64,000 bases of DNA, from contig NC_091875.1 in assembly GCF_019399895.1 (NCBI RefSeq), positions 186,001-250,000 of the forward strand. The letters are read 5' to 3'. Every line of letters starts with the position of its first letter. Within the stretch, counting starts at the first letter, position 1. The notes below the pieces were generated by a model. The model saw only the letters and a program-made list of their open reading frames with translations, made no database searches and was not told the origin of the DNA. Made by a program: the position numbers and the translations under genes. Shown piece by piece: positions 36,356 to 49,091 of the stretch. This DNA comes from Cardiocondyla obscurior (lineage: Eukaryota > Arthropoda > Insecta > Hymenoptera > Formicidae).

Positions 36356-36552
36356 AAATAGATTTTTTTATATTAAAAAAATAATTAACAAAAAAAAAAA
36401 AGCGCATTTTGCTGCATGAGTGAAGTCTGGAGGTGTGATGTGCATGGGAGCAAATTATAACACTACTAAATAATGTCCGGTTAGAAATATTCGACTCATG
36501 CATGCCACTCAAGGTTCCTCTCGACTCCATATTGTATGTTGTTACAAAAAGC

Positions 36553-36558
36553 AATAAA
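36553..36558 (+). terminator. Poly-A signal of cpa
   Basis: AATAAA about 200 nt after the stop codon is the first good candidate. A longer 3'UTR using later signals cannot be excluded. Confidence 0.5.
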
Positions 36559-39283
36559 ACCAGGAGGTCAACACTTTTGGCGTTGTCAATTGTATTAAAA
36601 AAATGAATTGAGAATTTCTCCAAATAATTTTACGCAAGTTTGTTATAAAGTAACGTTTAATGGCTAAAGCAAGCATTACTTTTGCAAACGTACTAATTTT
36701 TGTAAATTCAATAATCAATATCTGACAGTGGAACCTTTGTGTAAATTAGGCTGTTTCTTCGCTTTAATTCCAATTAACTTTATCAAAATGATATCCGTGA
36801 TATTCGCATTGTGCAGCATAGTGCAGGACATAATCTTTAACTTGGACTAAATATGCAAACGATAATTATTGAAGCAAAAGATTTATTCAATATTTATAAT
36901 GGGGTAATGGGGATCCTTGTTCTTACTTAAGTGATCGAAGTTGAATGTGTTGAATAGCTTGAGATTGTGAGACACAAATAGCGAAAATAAATTTAAACTA
37001 TAATCATGTAGTGGCGAAGTAAGGAGCACAGATAAAGGCAGTTTTTCCATTGACAAAATTTATAAATTTCTGCGAACTTTATCAAAAATATAATAACGTC
37101 AGTGATGTTTTATAATTATTTATATTTTTACTTATATAATGCTTTCCTCTAAAATAAAAATTATATCTTATATATTATTATAATATAAAAGGAAAATTAA
37201 TATACAATATTATTCACTGAAGTTATTATCTTATTGATAATCTTGTCATTGCAACTACATCAATCTGCTCTAGCACAATTTATCTGTCTTGATGGTTCAC
37301 CCTGACTCAAAGCAAAATAATTTTAATTATTTTATCATAGACAGTCTATTCATACAGTAAAAAGTATATGTTGGTTACGTTTTATATTATGAATATTTTG
37401 TGGAACACGAATAGAGCCTGCACGAAAAATACTACATGATAAAAAAAAAAAAAAAAAAAAAAAAAAGCATTTTCTTACGAATGTGGTGATATACGAATAA
37501 AATAGCGAAATTGATAGTTTATGTCAGGTATAAGAAACACCTTTAGACTGATTCTCGTTTTAAAAGGAAGACAAATCTGTAACGCTTTAAGTCTTACGTC
37601 ACTTAATGCGATTCGATGACACATCTCGTGTATTTAAAAATTCGGTTTAAAGAATGATATATGTAGGGGATATATCGTTTTTTATCCGAATTTTTTTTTA
37701 TTATATATAAATATATATATATATAAATATATATACATATTCTCTGATTATTATGTTACTTATCGATACAACATGCTGGGGCCATGGGTGATATCAAACG
37801 CATAATATATCAAATGTAATACAATATGAAGGCATTAGATGTGTCTATCCACGATTTGTCAACCCGGTATCGAACACCGTTAAGTGTTCATTACCGCGTT
37901 AAATACACAAAGTACGAGAAACAAGGAAACATAATTCTTAACAGATATTGGTGGGCAAGGCCTACTATTTTTATCCAACTTTACATTTCATAAAGGTATA
38001 AGTCTATATACATTTTTTGTTAAAATGTATTGTTTTATAATAAGTATGTCTATTATATAATGGATACGTTGCAAAGTTTAATGAAACTACTGAATGAAAT
38101 AAATGTTAATCATTGCGCAATTTGGTTTCTAAATTAAATCACGTTAGTATAACTGTCACGAAAGGATCGTTCGAAAGCGGAGGAAATCTCTTGGTGCTAT
38201 CGCTTACTACACATTACACAGCCAGACATTGTACGTGAAAACGGAAACTAACAAAGTACATAATATATTATACATTGTAGAATGTAGCCTATAGCCTGCT
38301 GGAGCCTTAATCTGTTCACTTTACGTTGGGGAATGGGGTGGGTGTGGAGATCGGGTCTCGGGGAATATACTATGTACATATGTTATTTGAATGAGTGAAT
38401 GCGACGATGCGCACCATCATTTGACTCTCAATACAATAGGATTCGAAACGTGTGTGTAATATTATTCATACTTTGTAAGTTACATCGTAATTCAAGGCAT
38501 CATCTTTTCGACGCAGCTCATCAAAAGGGGTGAGAGGATTAAAACGCACCTTCTTGCCATTGATACTTAAGGGTGGTTAAACAAGAGTACGTATAAAAAT
38601 ACGTTAAATTATCTGTTAGAACGCGAAGTTACTCATGTAAATACAATCGCACATATACTACTTGGAGTCGTTGTTTGTATTACGTATGTAAATTACAAAA
38701 TGGAGCGTTGAAGTGTTTCGAATCTTGTCAAAAACTACACGACATAGTTGCCTACGATATTGAAGTGGAAAAAAAAAAATAATAATAATAATAGGTATTA
38801 CCTACAATCGAGTGTATCGTACCATTACAAAACGCATGTCCTTATGTAAAAATTTAAACACAAAATACATTTATCAGTTAAATTTATTATGTATTATTGA
38901 ATGTTACGATTGATTAAATAAAGTGATATGACACTTTATATCTGTGCTCTCTACTGCGAAAAATAATTCGTAGAAACGTATTTCGTATGCAAATTAATTT
39001 AACCATATATATGTATTAATGTAGATTTTTCTTTTGCAAAAATTTAATTTTTTAACATTAGCTTTATGTAACATTTATATCTTACATGTGACAACTTAAC
39101 ATTTATTTTTTTTTAGGCGCTTTGTTTTAGGTTTTGATTAATGCCAGATTCACATAGAATGCAGAGTAAAAATTGCACCAATAAAATATTTAAGAAAATG
39201 TATTTACATTTTCTTTATGATATATGTGTATTTATCAAAATCTAGAAATTCACAGGTACGTTATACTCATATTACTTTATATC

Positions 39284-39352
<69 letters not shown>

Positions 39353-40143
39353 AAAAATATATTTTTATTATTAGAGAGAAAATACTATAAATATACTTTT
39401 TATTTTAAACTGTTGTCGCCAATGTCTGTTAAGATCTAATAGACAATTTGCATAATAAAATTAATCTTTTTATTCCACAGCGTCTATCCAACCCAGTCAC
39501 GATCAGACAAGTTTAATTAATAAACTCGTGCATCTTCCCTTTTACAAATTTTCGCTTGAGAAGTACGTGTCGCTCTTGCGAGTCGTGTGACAAGATTTAT
39601 TCATGTAAACAAACGTGCTGCTCGCCGAGACGCGTCAGCGTGGCGACGTCGGGAGCTCGATTTACGGAATAATTTCGACAAGACGTAGGGAGTACGTACC
39701 TTGATCGAATCGCGCTGGTAATTATTCCGTGATGTGCAAATGATGAGCATCTTCGGGGACACACGATCGCACGAGAAAACGTCGCGGCGGCTGCGTTTCG
39801 GGGCTAGTTTGACGTTCGCAGGCGGCCATCTATGTTTACACACCGGCCGTTGCTAAATGGCAACCAGAGAGAAAGAAAGAGACAGAGAGAAGCCGCAGAG
39901 TGGCTCGCCCAGCACTTGCCAGCGGGCGACGCGACCAGGCGATGACGCTATCTGTCGTGCTCGCAGGTACTAACCGTCCCCGTGCCGCATAATCGCCCGA
40001 TTACAGTCGTCGCCGCCATCTCCGCGATTTCGAGGGCAACGGAGCTAAGGTGCCTCGCAGGCTGTGCGTTTCGTTGCTTACCTCCGTCGCCTCTCGCTCC
40101 TGCTGCCCCGCGAGCACGGAATACAGGGGCTATCGCGCGCGAG
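36559..40143. other. Gene-free stretch between cpa and ENOX
   Basis: AT-rich, with a poly-A tract (37440-37466), a G-rich motif (38328-38363) and a (TA)n tract (39288-39347). Positions 39780-40143 become GC-rich and are probably the ENOX promoter and 5'UTR. No coding exon recognised. Confidence 0.5.
39288..39347. repeat. (TA)n microsatellite
   Basis: About 60 bp of TA dinucleotides. Confidence 0.97.
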
Positions 40144-43100
40144 ATGGCTTACAATTTCCCTGGGGTACCGGCGAGCGCAATGCCGCCCATGGGTAAGCGA
40201 CGACAGATTTATCTAATCGTTTACTTGACTACGTCTCTTCTCTGACGCATCGATCCAACGAATTACGCGTCCCCATCGTCTCGGCGCCGTTTCTGTATTA
40301 ATGACGCGCTCCTTTCGCAGGCATGGGACCAATAGGTCCGCTGGGCCCTTTAGCGGGACCACAGAGCTTTATGGAACTGGCGGGTCAAGGTTTCCCGCCG
40401 CTACCACCGCCGCCCATACCGCTACCCGGGCTGAACGACTCGCCTTTGGAGTTCAGCACGAATAAGAACCAGCCCCCGGTTGTGCGAGAAACGTCAGACG
40501 ACAACGGCGACAGGAGGAACACAGACAAGAATGACAGCAGGAGAGATCGGGAGAATAGGGATAATCGCGAGGCACGAGACAACAACAGAAGGTAACGCTT
40601 TATTTCTGTTTGCTTTTTATCAGTACAAAAAAGATAACGATAAAATTACGAGGCATAGTTATAACTTTGTAAATTCTATCTGCGGATTTAGTTATAGCTT
40701 GTGCATTATATTGCGAAAGGTCGAGGGGAGAACGCAGCGACAGGCGTGACAGAGACCGGGACAGAAGGGAGGAAAGGAATGATCGCGATCGGAGGGATGA
40801 CCGAAGAGTCGAGGATAGAAATAATGGAAACTCTTCCAAAAACAGTAGTAATCATGTCAACAACTCCAGCAACAACGAAGTTTTACCATCGACAAACACG
40901 AGCAACGCGCCAAATTTAACCACACAGATGGAACCCGCCGCCGGTGTCTGGGGGATGGGGGTGGGTTACCCTATGATGGGCATGGGTCCTATGGGACCTA
41001 TGGCACCCATGATGGGCGAGATGACTCTCGGTCCGCACATGAGTCACACACACGGCTACAATCCGATGGGTATGGGCATGATGTCGCATGACGGCAGTAT
41101 GATAGGCCCTCAGATATTGGGAGCCGAGCAGATCATGACGGACGCAGCGCAAATAATGACCGCGAACTTGCCACCACCGCCAATGACTCCTCAGGGTACC
41201 AAAGAAATTATACACTGCAAAAGTTGTGTGCTATTTCCACCCAATCCAAATGCCCCACCGCCTACCACGCGAGAGAGGCCACCAGGGTGTAGAACAATTT
41301 TTGTAGGAGGTAATTTTTATTGCAGATAATCGCCTAACTCGAAGACGTATATCTTTATTATTTTTGTAATTATACTTGTGCAGGATTGCCGGAAAATATT
41401 ACCGAAGCTATAATACAGGAAATATTCGAGCGGTGTGGAGAAATCACTACTTTGCGTCTTTCTAAGAAGAATTTTTGTCATATACGATTTGTCTTAGAAG
41501 CTAGCGTCGATGCAGCGATTTATTTATCTGGTTATAGAGTAAGAATAGGATCCAGTGGAGAACCAGCAAATACCGGTAGACTCCATGTAGACTTTGCTCA
41601 GGTTTGTTATTTCTTGGAAATCACTTTCGTAAAAATGTATATGTATAATTAAATTAAATGTATATTAATTAAATTATTAATTAAATATAATTATTTTAGG
41701 CTAGAGATGATCAATACGAATGGGAATGCAGACAACGACAATTGCAAAGAGAACAACGTCACAGGGAAAGAGTGGAAAAGGAGAGACAAAGGCCGCCATC
41801 GAGTCCGCCTCCTGTAGTGCATTATACGGATCACGAAGCATCGAATATTTGCGAAAAAATTAAACAAGATGATACGTTTATGAAAGCAGTACAAGTAAGT
41901 AATAAATTATGAAAATACGATAATACGTTATTTTTTAGTTTCTATAATTTTTTTTTTTTTTTTATAATCCCGTTTTTATAATCTTAATGTATCGTAGATT
42001 GTTGTAACGTGGCTGGAACGAGGAGATTGCAGTAAACGTAACGCCAATATCTTCTACTCTATGATACAATCGACAAACTCTCACGTTCGACGGCTGCTGA
42101 CAGAGAAGGCCATTTACGAGGAAGAGCTTCAAAAGGCCAAAGAATTAATGAAAGGAAGAATGCAAGGACTCCTTATACAATGTACGTTTACATAATTTTT
42201 TATGTTTTTTATCTTTAAGATAGCTCCATACTATCGAACATATTTCGTGTGCGCTAAGAAAATCCGCATTGGCTGGTAAGTTCACTCTGGCACATATAGG
42301 CCCAACAACCAATAGAAGAAAACCTTATTTGGATATAGTAAACGCAACAAAAATCGTGATTATCCCGTTCGTAATTTTAAAGTAACAACAACGGTTTCGC
42401 TGCGTTCTTCACACTGTGTATGACGAATCCTTGTGCCACATATTGAGTTCCGATAAAAAGCAGAGATTTTTCTTATACCAGTTACGAAGGTATGTTACAT
42501 CGTTACGTGATAATTAAGAATAACGATTCATGACATTATGGTACTGCAACCAATTGATAATCAGGTACAAAGTCAAGTCGAATATTAAGCTTGTCGATCT
42601 CTCGACGTATGATATTCCGAGAATCGGCTTTTGCATATCAAGTGATACACTTGATGTAAAACCTACTCTTGATACATACGACGAAGTGTCTCTCTGTCTC
42701 GTCTAACTAACTTTAACAATCTCTCAAGTGTATCATGGTGAATTCGTCTATGAATTCTGTTTGTGGTCAATGCACGATTGGAGGCGGCTCGGTAGGAAGG
42801 ATCAGAGATAATAAGCGAGGATAAGGTGGGTGAAAAAATCCTATCTTCTCGGACTTAGGATCCAACAAAACTGACGAACGAAGGCGATTTTATCGCAAAT
42901 TCTATCCATAGAGTTATAGTGTACTTGAAAGTTGCATGCTTGGCAATGCTAAGGAGTAAGGGTGATGGGCTGGGCATCCAGTGTTAAAAGATTATTTTGA
43001 ACCATAAATTGAAAACTTTGTATAATCATGTGTAAATCTTTTTATTAATCGTTGATGCATATATATATATATTTTTATTGTGTTGCATTTTTTACTGTTC

Positions 43101-45524
43101 AAAATAGTCCTTGACATAGGAAGTCTGCAGATTGCAAGTCTTCGGGTTTCATTATCCGCAGTATGGTGGAAAGGCGAGCAATGAGAGCGGAATGTTTGGT
43201 GAAACCAACTTTTACGTTAGATTAGATGCGCTCCAACACTCGGCACAATCTACGTGAGACTCCATAGCTGTACATATGAACGGGAAAAAAAAAAAAAAAA
43301 AAAAAAAACTTCGATTATTAAAGGAGGGCTCGAGATACCGTTTGAGGAATATCACGATATAGCTAAACGTTTAACATAACGAGTATGCGTAATGAGTACT
43401 AAAAGCATAGACGAAACTACCGAGCTTAGAGTTTCAAGCAAAAGGTATACAACGGTGGATTTGTTGTGTTTTTTTGTATGCAACATGCGACCACATGTCA
43501 TCAACAGTCAGTCAGATCGAACGAGTCTTTACTGCGGCCAGCCACAAGAAAGTCTGGGATCACTTCACTAAGGCGCAGCGGAAGAACATCGAGATGTGGA
43601 AGAAACAATCCTCGGTATGTATGTAAACGCACTCTCACATGCTGGTAGCGTGTCTTTTGTATATTTTTTCTTTTTTCTCGCATAACTTAGAGCAATCTCT
43701 GAATTCTTTCCTGTCGCAATATGCTCCTCTGCGCGTTTGCACGATACTTCCAAACACGCTCGTTTTGCAAATTGTATTTCTAAGATACGACAGGTAAGTG
43801 TAATTTGAGGAAAGAGCCTCGATGGTTTTCGAATCGCTTGTTATGAAAAAGAAATCGGTCAGACACACGCTTCTCCTCGTGCGTTACAATTCAATACTTT
43901 ATCGTGGAATACCGTAAAAGTATGGCAGATAAATCCTGTCAACAACACGCACAACATTAATGAACGACAGTAAGGAACAGAAGGTAATACGAAGAAGAGC
44001 ACTTTCCAATCGAAAAGAAATTACAGACTGTCCAGCATGGATTTGCTTCACTTTTCTCGAAACAGCGTTACTCGATATACAATACTTGTTATTTCTGTAC
44101 TTCAGAGCTGCATCTGCTTCTTACAATCAGGTAAGCCTAAATCTGGAAAGAAACAAAAGTCCTGGAAGCACTTCCGAAAAACTCGAACAAAATCGTACCG
44201 CGCCTAAACTCTGAATTACAGAAATGTATGAAATTACGAGTACATTAATAATACTGTTTATATGTTGATTAAAAAGTAAAACCAATAGAACCAGCCACGC
44301 GCTTAGGGTTGTTTTTTAATACTATTGTTTGAACGGCAGATAGGATATTACATACTTTGCATGCATTTGTGTGAGAAAGTAACGGTCACAGTTTGGAGCA
44401 TTTTGTAAGTTTCTCTATTCGTAATGGCAGGAAATAAAAGCGATGCAACTGGAAGACAGTCTGATTGAAGGCGAGGGTGAGATGGATGTGTCGGACTCGG
44501 AGGAGGAACCTCAACGTAAGAAGACGCGCAATCAACTGGATGGCAATCAGGAAGACGTTGAAAGACTGCAGAGTCTTAAAGAGGAAAACGATAGTCTGAG
44601 ATGTCAATTGGAAGCGTACAAGAACGAAGTAAGTAGTAACGCAAAATTCAATTTAAAAAATAATTTTTTTTTTTTTTTAATTCTGCTTCATAAATTTCCA
44701 CAGGTGGATCTTTTGAAATCTGAAACGAAAGCGGAGTTGGAAGCTAAGGAAAAGCAAATGAAGATGCTGCAGCAAACGCTGAAGGGTATGCAAGAGCAAT
44801 TGATGCAGTCGAGAAAACAGCAGGCACAGGACGATCAGAAAATCAAGGATCTGACCGTCAAACTAAATGCCACAAAGAAGGAAGAGCCGAGAGAGAGCGA
44901 GATTATCACTCTCGACAAGGACGACGATGATATTAGTGAAGAGCCTCCTACACCAAAGCAACACATTCTTACCTCCAATTTCGTGCATGTTACCCAGAAG
45001 GACGCTAAACTTATCGGTAACATCAGAAATTTTAGAAAACAATTTTGAAAATAATTTTACAATGTTAATAAGATAAGACACTTAATTTTTAGTCTCCTTA
45101 GAGCTTTAAATTTTACAACTCGTACAAATATATACTAAATTCTTTTTTATACTCGCACTCACACCTACTTACTTACACTTAACTCACAACCACACTTACC
45201 TTTAACTTACAATTAACGTTTAATTATTAACGATTAACTTAACTTATTAATATGCAACTTTCACAACGTTAATATATTATATTAACTAATGTGTAACGTA
45301 TTGCAGGACTTATAGCGACGTTTCTACATATCCATCCGTTCGGCGCGAGCGTGGATTATTTATGGTCCTATTTGCAGAAAATGGAACCCGGCATTAAACC
45401 AAACGAAGTCGAAGTTTTAATGCAGCGTTTTCCACATGTCTTCAAACAGGATTTATTTGGTATCGGTGCGAATATGGAAAGGCGCTGGCAATTTTCAGGT
45501 TTTAACGTTTATCGCACTCATTGA
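40144..45524 (+). CDS. ENOX: Ecto-NOX disulfide-thiol exchanger (ENOX1/2-like) RRM protein
   Basis: Ten coding exons: 40144-40192, 40321-40591, 40720-41309, 41384-41601, 41700-41894, 41998-42181, 43508-43614, 44431-44628, 44704-45016 and 45307-45524 (TGA). All are in phase, total 780 residues. The N-terminus is Met/Gly/Pro-rich (MGPIGPLGPLAGP, then GYPMMGMGPMGPMAPMM), split by an Arg/Asp-rich segment with RDRDR repeats. An RRM follows at about residues 275-360 (CRTIFVGGLPENITEAIIQE ... GRLHVDFAQARDDQYEWEC). Then come a helical region (ERGDCSKRNANIFYSMIQS), coiled coil (LKEENDSLRCQLEAYKNEV), and the C-terminal block FLHIHPFGASVDYLWSY ... VFKQDLFGIGANMERRW, which matches vertebrate ENOX1/2. The HIH motif corresponds to the proposed copper site of ENOX2. 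Family members are described as cell-surface NADH oxidases, but an RRM and no signal peptide also fit an RNA-binding role. The Arg/Met-rich N-terminus is far longer than in vertebrates. Confidence 0.95.
42182..43507 (+). other. ENOX intron, no gene seen
   Basis: A 1.3-kb intron with a poly-A tract near 43287. The following intron (43615-44430) contains an 84-codon frame at 43960-44214 that is not needed for the ENOX match. Confidence 0.5.
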
Positions 45525-45687
45525 ATCTAGACGATTGAATTGTAAAAAAAAATTGTGAAAGTACATTTTAGTCTCGTTGTTTCTCTCTTCTTCTTTTTCT
45601 TCTCAGCGTAGTTGTCTGCGAGTGCAATCGAGATCTATTTGTGGCAGGCGATATTGACGATGACAAAGTCTGACGTCGGTGTGAATT

Positions 45688-45693
45688 AATAAA
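45688..45693 (+). terminator. Poly-A signal of ENOX
   Basis: AATAAA lies 163 nt after the ENOX stop. The rest of 45525-46205 is a 0.5-kb spacer ending in the PpV leader. Confidence 0.55.
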
Positions 45694-46205
45694 ATATCCT
45701 TACCGATTCTTAATTTTAACAATATAAACGAGCACCTATTAATTTCTAGCATAATTCCAATCCGTAATTAGTTCTCATTTTATTGCTCTAAGAATTATAG
45801 AAAACAAAAATGTGAAATTTGGTCGTTACTGCCACTATTAAATTTTGTGCTTTTGTTATTTTAAAGAATTTTTGAATTATTTTATTTTTATAAGTCGCGC
45901 AGCACAACGATTGTCGATCACGAGCAGGCCATTGTCTATTGTGGAACTACAATTTCCCTAGCGGGGATCACTAGTAACTTGCTTTGTAATCGATAGTTCT
46001 GCCACAGTATATGACAAAGCTTTCAGACGCGTTCTCACGCAGACTTCTTCTTCTTTGTGCATCCGCTCGTATATTTTAATTGTCGCTGCGACGCTAGTGT
46101 CGCTGCTGTCTTTTCGCGAGATCCAGCGAGCAACGGACCACGAACAACGCGTAGCTGTATGGGGGCGCGATCAGCGTTGGTATTTTCTTACGGTGCGAAT
46201 CCAAA

Positions 46206-47745
46206 ATGTCAGACATCGATAAATGGATAGAGATCGCGAAAGAATGCAAATACTTGCCCGAGAATGATCTCAAGGTAATTAGTGCGACGTGTACCAGCCG
46301 GCGAATATCCTGGGCGATAACGCATCTTTCGTCCACGATTGCCGATTAGGTTACTCGCCTTAGGTTATTGCACTTTTGCTTTTTCCGACATAATCACGTT
46401 AACTTTTACCGTTGCCGACAGAAACTCTGTGACATGGTATGTGATTTGCTGCTGGAGGAGTCCAACATCCAGCCTGTGTCCACCCCGGTGACGGTATGCG
46501 GCGATATCCACGGCCAAGTAAGTCCCGGATGTCGCGAACTAACCTTAATTCTTAGCATCGCCGTCCATTGAGATCGAAGCGACGTTTTAACGGATTTTTC
46601 ATCTGCCAAATTTTTTATGTTATTACAGTTCTATGATTTAGAGGAATTGTTTCGCAACGGCGGCCCTGTACCAGATACAAATTACATATTTCTGGGAGAT
46701 TTTGTAGATCGAGGATACTACAGTTTAGAAACATTTACTCGTCTGCTCACACTTAAAGCTAAATGGTCAGACAGGATAACGTTATTACGTGGTAATCATG
46801 AATCTAGACAAATCACGCATGTTTATGGATTTTATGGTAAGTGTGTAAATGATACTTTTTTTTCTGCTGCATTTATTTTGCATTTGTGTATAACAAAGGT
46901 TTAATCTTTTTTTTTTTTTTTTTTTTTAACAACATTATAGATGAATGCCAAAACAAGTATGGCAATGCTAATGCATGGAAGTACTGTTGTAGGGTATTTG
47001 ACTTGCTCACAGTTGCTGCCGTGAGTATTTGTATAAATAATTACAAAAAAAAATTTATGATTTTATTTTTAATTATATTTTGCTAACTAAAAAATGATGT
47101 TTTAGTTAATTGATGAACAGGTTCTTTGTGTACATGGTGGATTATCTCCAGCTATTAGAACACTAGATCAAATTAGAACGATTGAAAGGAATCAAGAAAT
47201 TCCACACAAAGGTATATACTAATTGTATGAGTAATGCTTTATTATAAAATAATAATTATGTGACTAAATATGTTACTATAATAATAATTAAATATTTTTA
47301 CCTAATTATTATATTACAGGTGCTTTCTGTGATTTGGTCTGGTCTGATCCAGAAGATGTAGAAGCATGGACAGTAAGTCCACGTGGTGCAGGCTGGCTGT
47401 TTGGCAGCAAAGTGACTTACATGTTCATGGAAGTGAATGATCTTAAACTCATTTGTAGAGCACACCAACTAGTTCAGGAAGGTATGGTTGCGGTTATAAA
47501 TAAATTCTTTTATCTCAATTTCAAAAAATATGACTCATTATTTTTATCTTTCAGGTTATAGGTACATGTTTAATGACAAACTCGTTACAGTGTGGTCGGC
47601 TCCAAATTATTGTTATCGATGTGGTAACATAGCTAGTATCATGCAATTTACGACAGTAGATCAGAGAACACCCGTGCTGTTCCAGGCAGTGCCTGATTCC
47701 GAGAGAGTAATCCCACCTCTAACGCCCACTCCGTACTTTTTGTGA
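46206..47745 (+). CDS. PpV: Serine/threonine protein phosphatase 6 catalytic subunit (PP6C / PpV)
   Basis: Seven coding exons: 46206-46274, 46422-46517, 46629-46836, 46941-47020, 47106-47211, 47320-47481 and 47555-47745 (TGA), giving 303 residues, the usual PP6 length. Metal-binding and catalytic motifs of PPP phosphatases are intact: GDIHGQ, GDFVDRG, RGNHESR, the HGGLSP segment and the SAPNYCYRCGN motif. The C-terminus TPYFL, with the YFL tail that is carboxy-methylated in PP2A-like enzymes, and the start IEIAKECKYLPENDLK identify PP6 rather than PP2A or PP4. The enzyme acts with SAPS and ankyrin-repeat subunits in mitotic kinase and growth signalling. Introns are 70-150 nt. Nothing abnormal is seen. 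Confidence 0.97.
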
Positions 47746-48798
47746 TCTATCTTAGTCGCTCATCTGTACGGATGCGAAAGAGAAATGTTTGTGTCTAGAC
47801 TCTACGGAATCACATGATTTGATTGGCTGGATCCAGGCTGGTACTATGACGGAACCATAAATTCATGAGAACCTCATCAGTTATACATATTACTCTAGAA
47901 AATTTTGTTTCTCTTAAAAAAAAAATTATTTCATGCGTTTTACGATTCGAAATACGGTACTTAGAGGACTGAATTGTCGTGTGATTACTCTTAATCAGGG
48001 AATGTTCTTTAGATTTTTTAAGAATTTTATCAGGTTTTACATGTAAAGCTAACTTTTATATATAACATAGTATCTGCCATTGCATCAGCCTGATTTTTGT
48101 AGTTTGAGAAAAAAAAAGATATTTTACATCAAAGCAAATGTGAACATTCTGTGGTCTAGACGCTTTTGCTGTCTACTATTGTACATTCTGTAGAGCATTC
48201 ATATCTCAGAGCAGCATTCTGGACTTCTTTGTTCACAAAATTATGAGCTTTTAACCAAATTCTGAGTGCGAATAACGCAAACAGTCCAGTGCTGTGTATG
48301 AATAAAAAGAAAAATAAAAAAACATTTAAACATTCCGGCAAATAATACACTCTGAGTACAATGAATGCTTTTCTGACATTACAATCGTTGTGCATAGAAT
48401 TCAGGTTTATTAAAGCGTGAGCATATATAGTACTGTTTAAGGTCTTCCTGAACGTATAAATGATCTGTTGCTGGTTTAGGTACTGTGTGTGCTGCGTGCC
48501 GTTCTTTTTTTCTTCTAAATGCGCAATCAGTGTTCTTAGTAAAAATCGTAAATTCGGCAAATTTTCGCCGAAGTACAAATAGCGTGTAGCAGTAGCCAAA
48601 GTTTTCCTGCTTAGGTAAGAAAAGCCGATAGCGGGATCGTTATAGCATCTATATAGAATTTTCTTGTTACTTTTATGCACATGACATTTTTTACACTTAA
48701 TTTTAAGAAATTTTGAACTCAAATACTATCACGTTTTAATATCTTTTCAAAAATTTATCTGTTTGTTAATCACACTTTTCTTTTTTCTTTCTCTTTCT

Positions 48799-48814
48799 AT
48801 ATATATATATATAT

Positions 48815-48904
<90 letters not shown>
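48799..48904. repeat. Long (TA)n microsatellite with CA interruptions
   Basis: About 105 bp of TA repeats with ACACAC blocks at both sides, immediately left of the TIR element at 48921. Confidence 0.97.
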
Positions 48905-48911
<7 letters not shown>

Positions 48912-48920
48912 TACAGTGCA

Positions 48921-49091
48921 CACTGAAAAGCAGATACTGTGTTTGTTGCGGTGATTGCAGTTAACGTACGTAATTCTTAGCATCTGAGGGATAAAATCGA
49001 GAAGACACTTTGTGTGAAACTCGACGTACATCACATTAGGATCACGCTAGCCGCCGTCCTTCGCAGCTAACGCCGTATCTGCCTTTCAGTG
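48921..49091. mobile_element. TIR (MITE-like) element, 171 bp
   Basis: Ends CACTGAAAAGCAGATAC and GTATCTGCCTTTCAGTG are inverted copies, flanked by CA (decayed TA) and TA. Internal stretches (GCTAGCCGCC, GAAACTCGACG) recur in inverted orientation in the copy at 63444-63645 and relate it to the copy at 26978. There is no coding capacity, so it is non-autonomous. Confidence 0.75.

Noticed and set aside
43960..44214. 84-codon frame in an ENOX intron, possible extra exon
   Set aside because: The homologous protein runs directly from exon 43508-43614 to 44431-44628; this frame matches nothing in ENOX.
48156..48722. 188-codon minus-strand frame downstream of PpV
   Set aside because: The first half has no ATG, it overlaps the probable PpV 3'UTR, and no motif or splice context supports coding.
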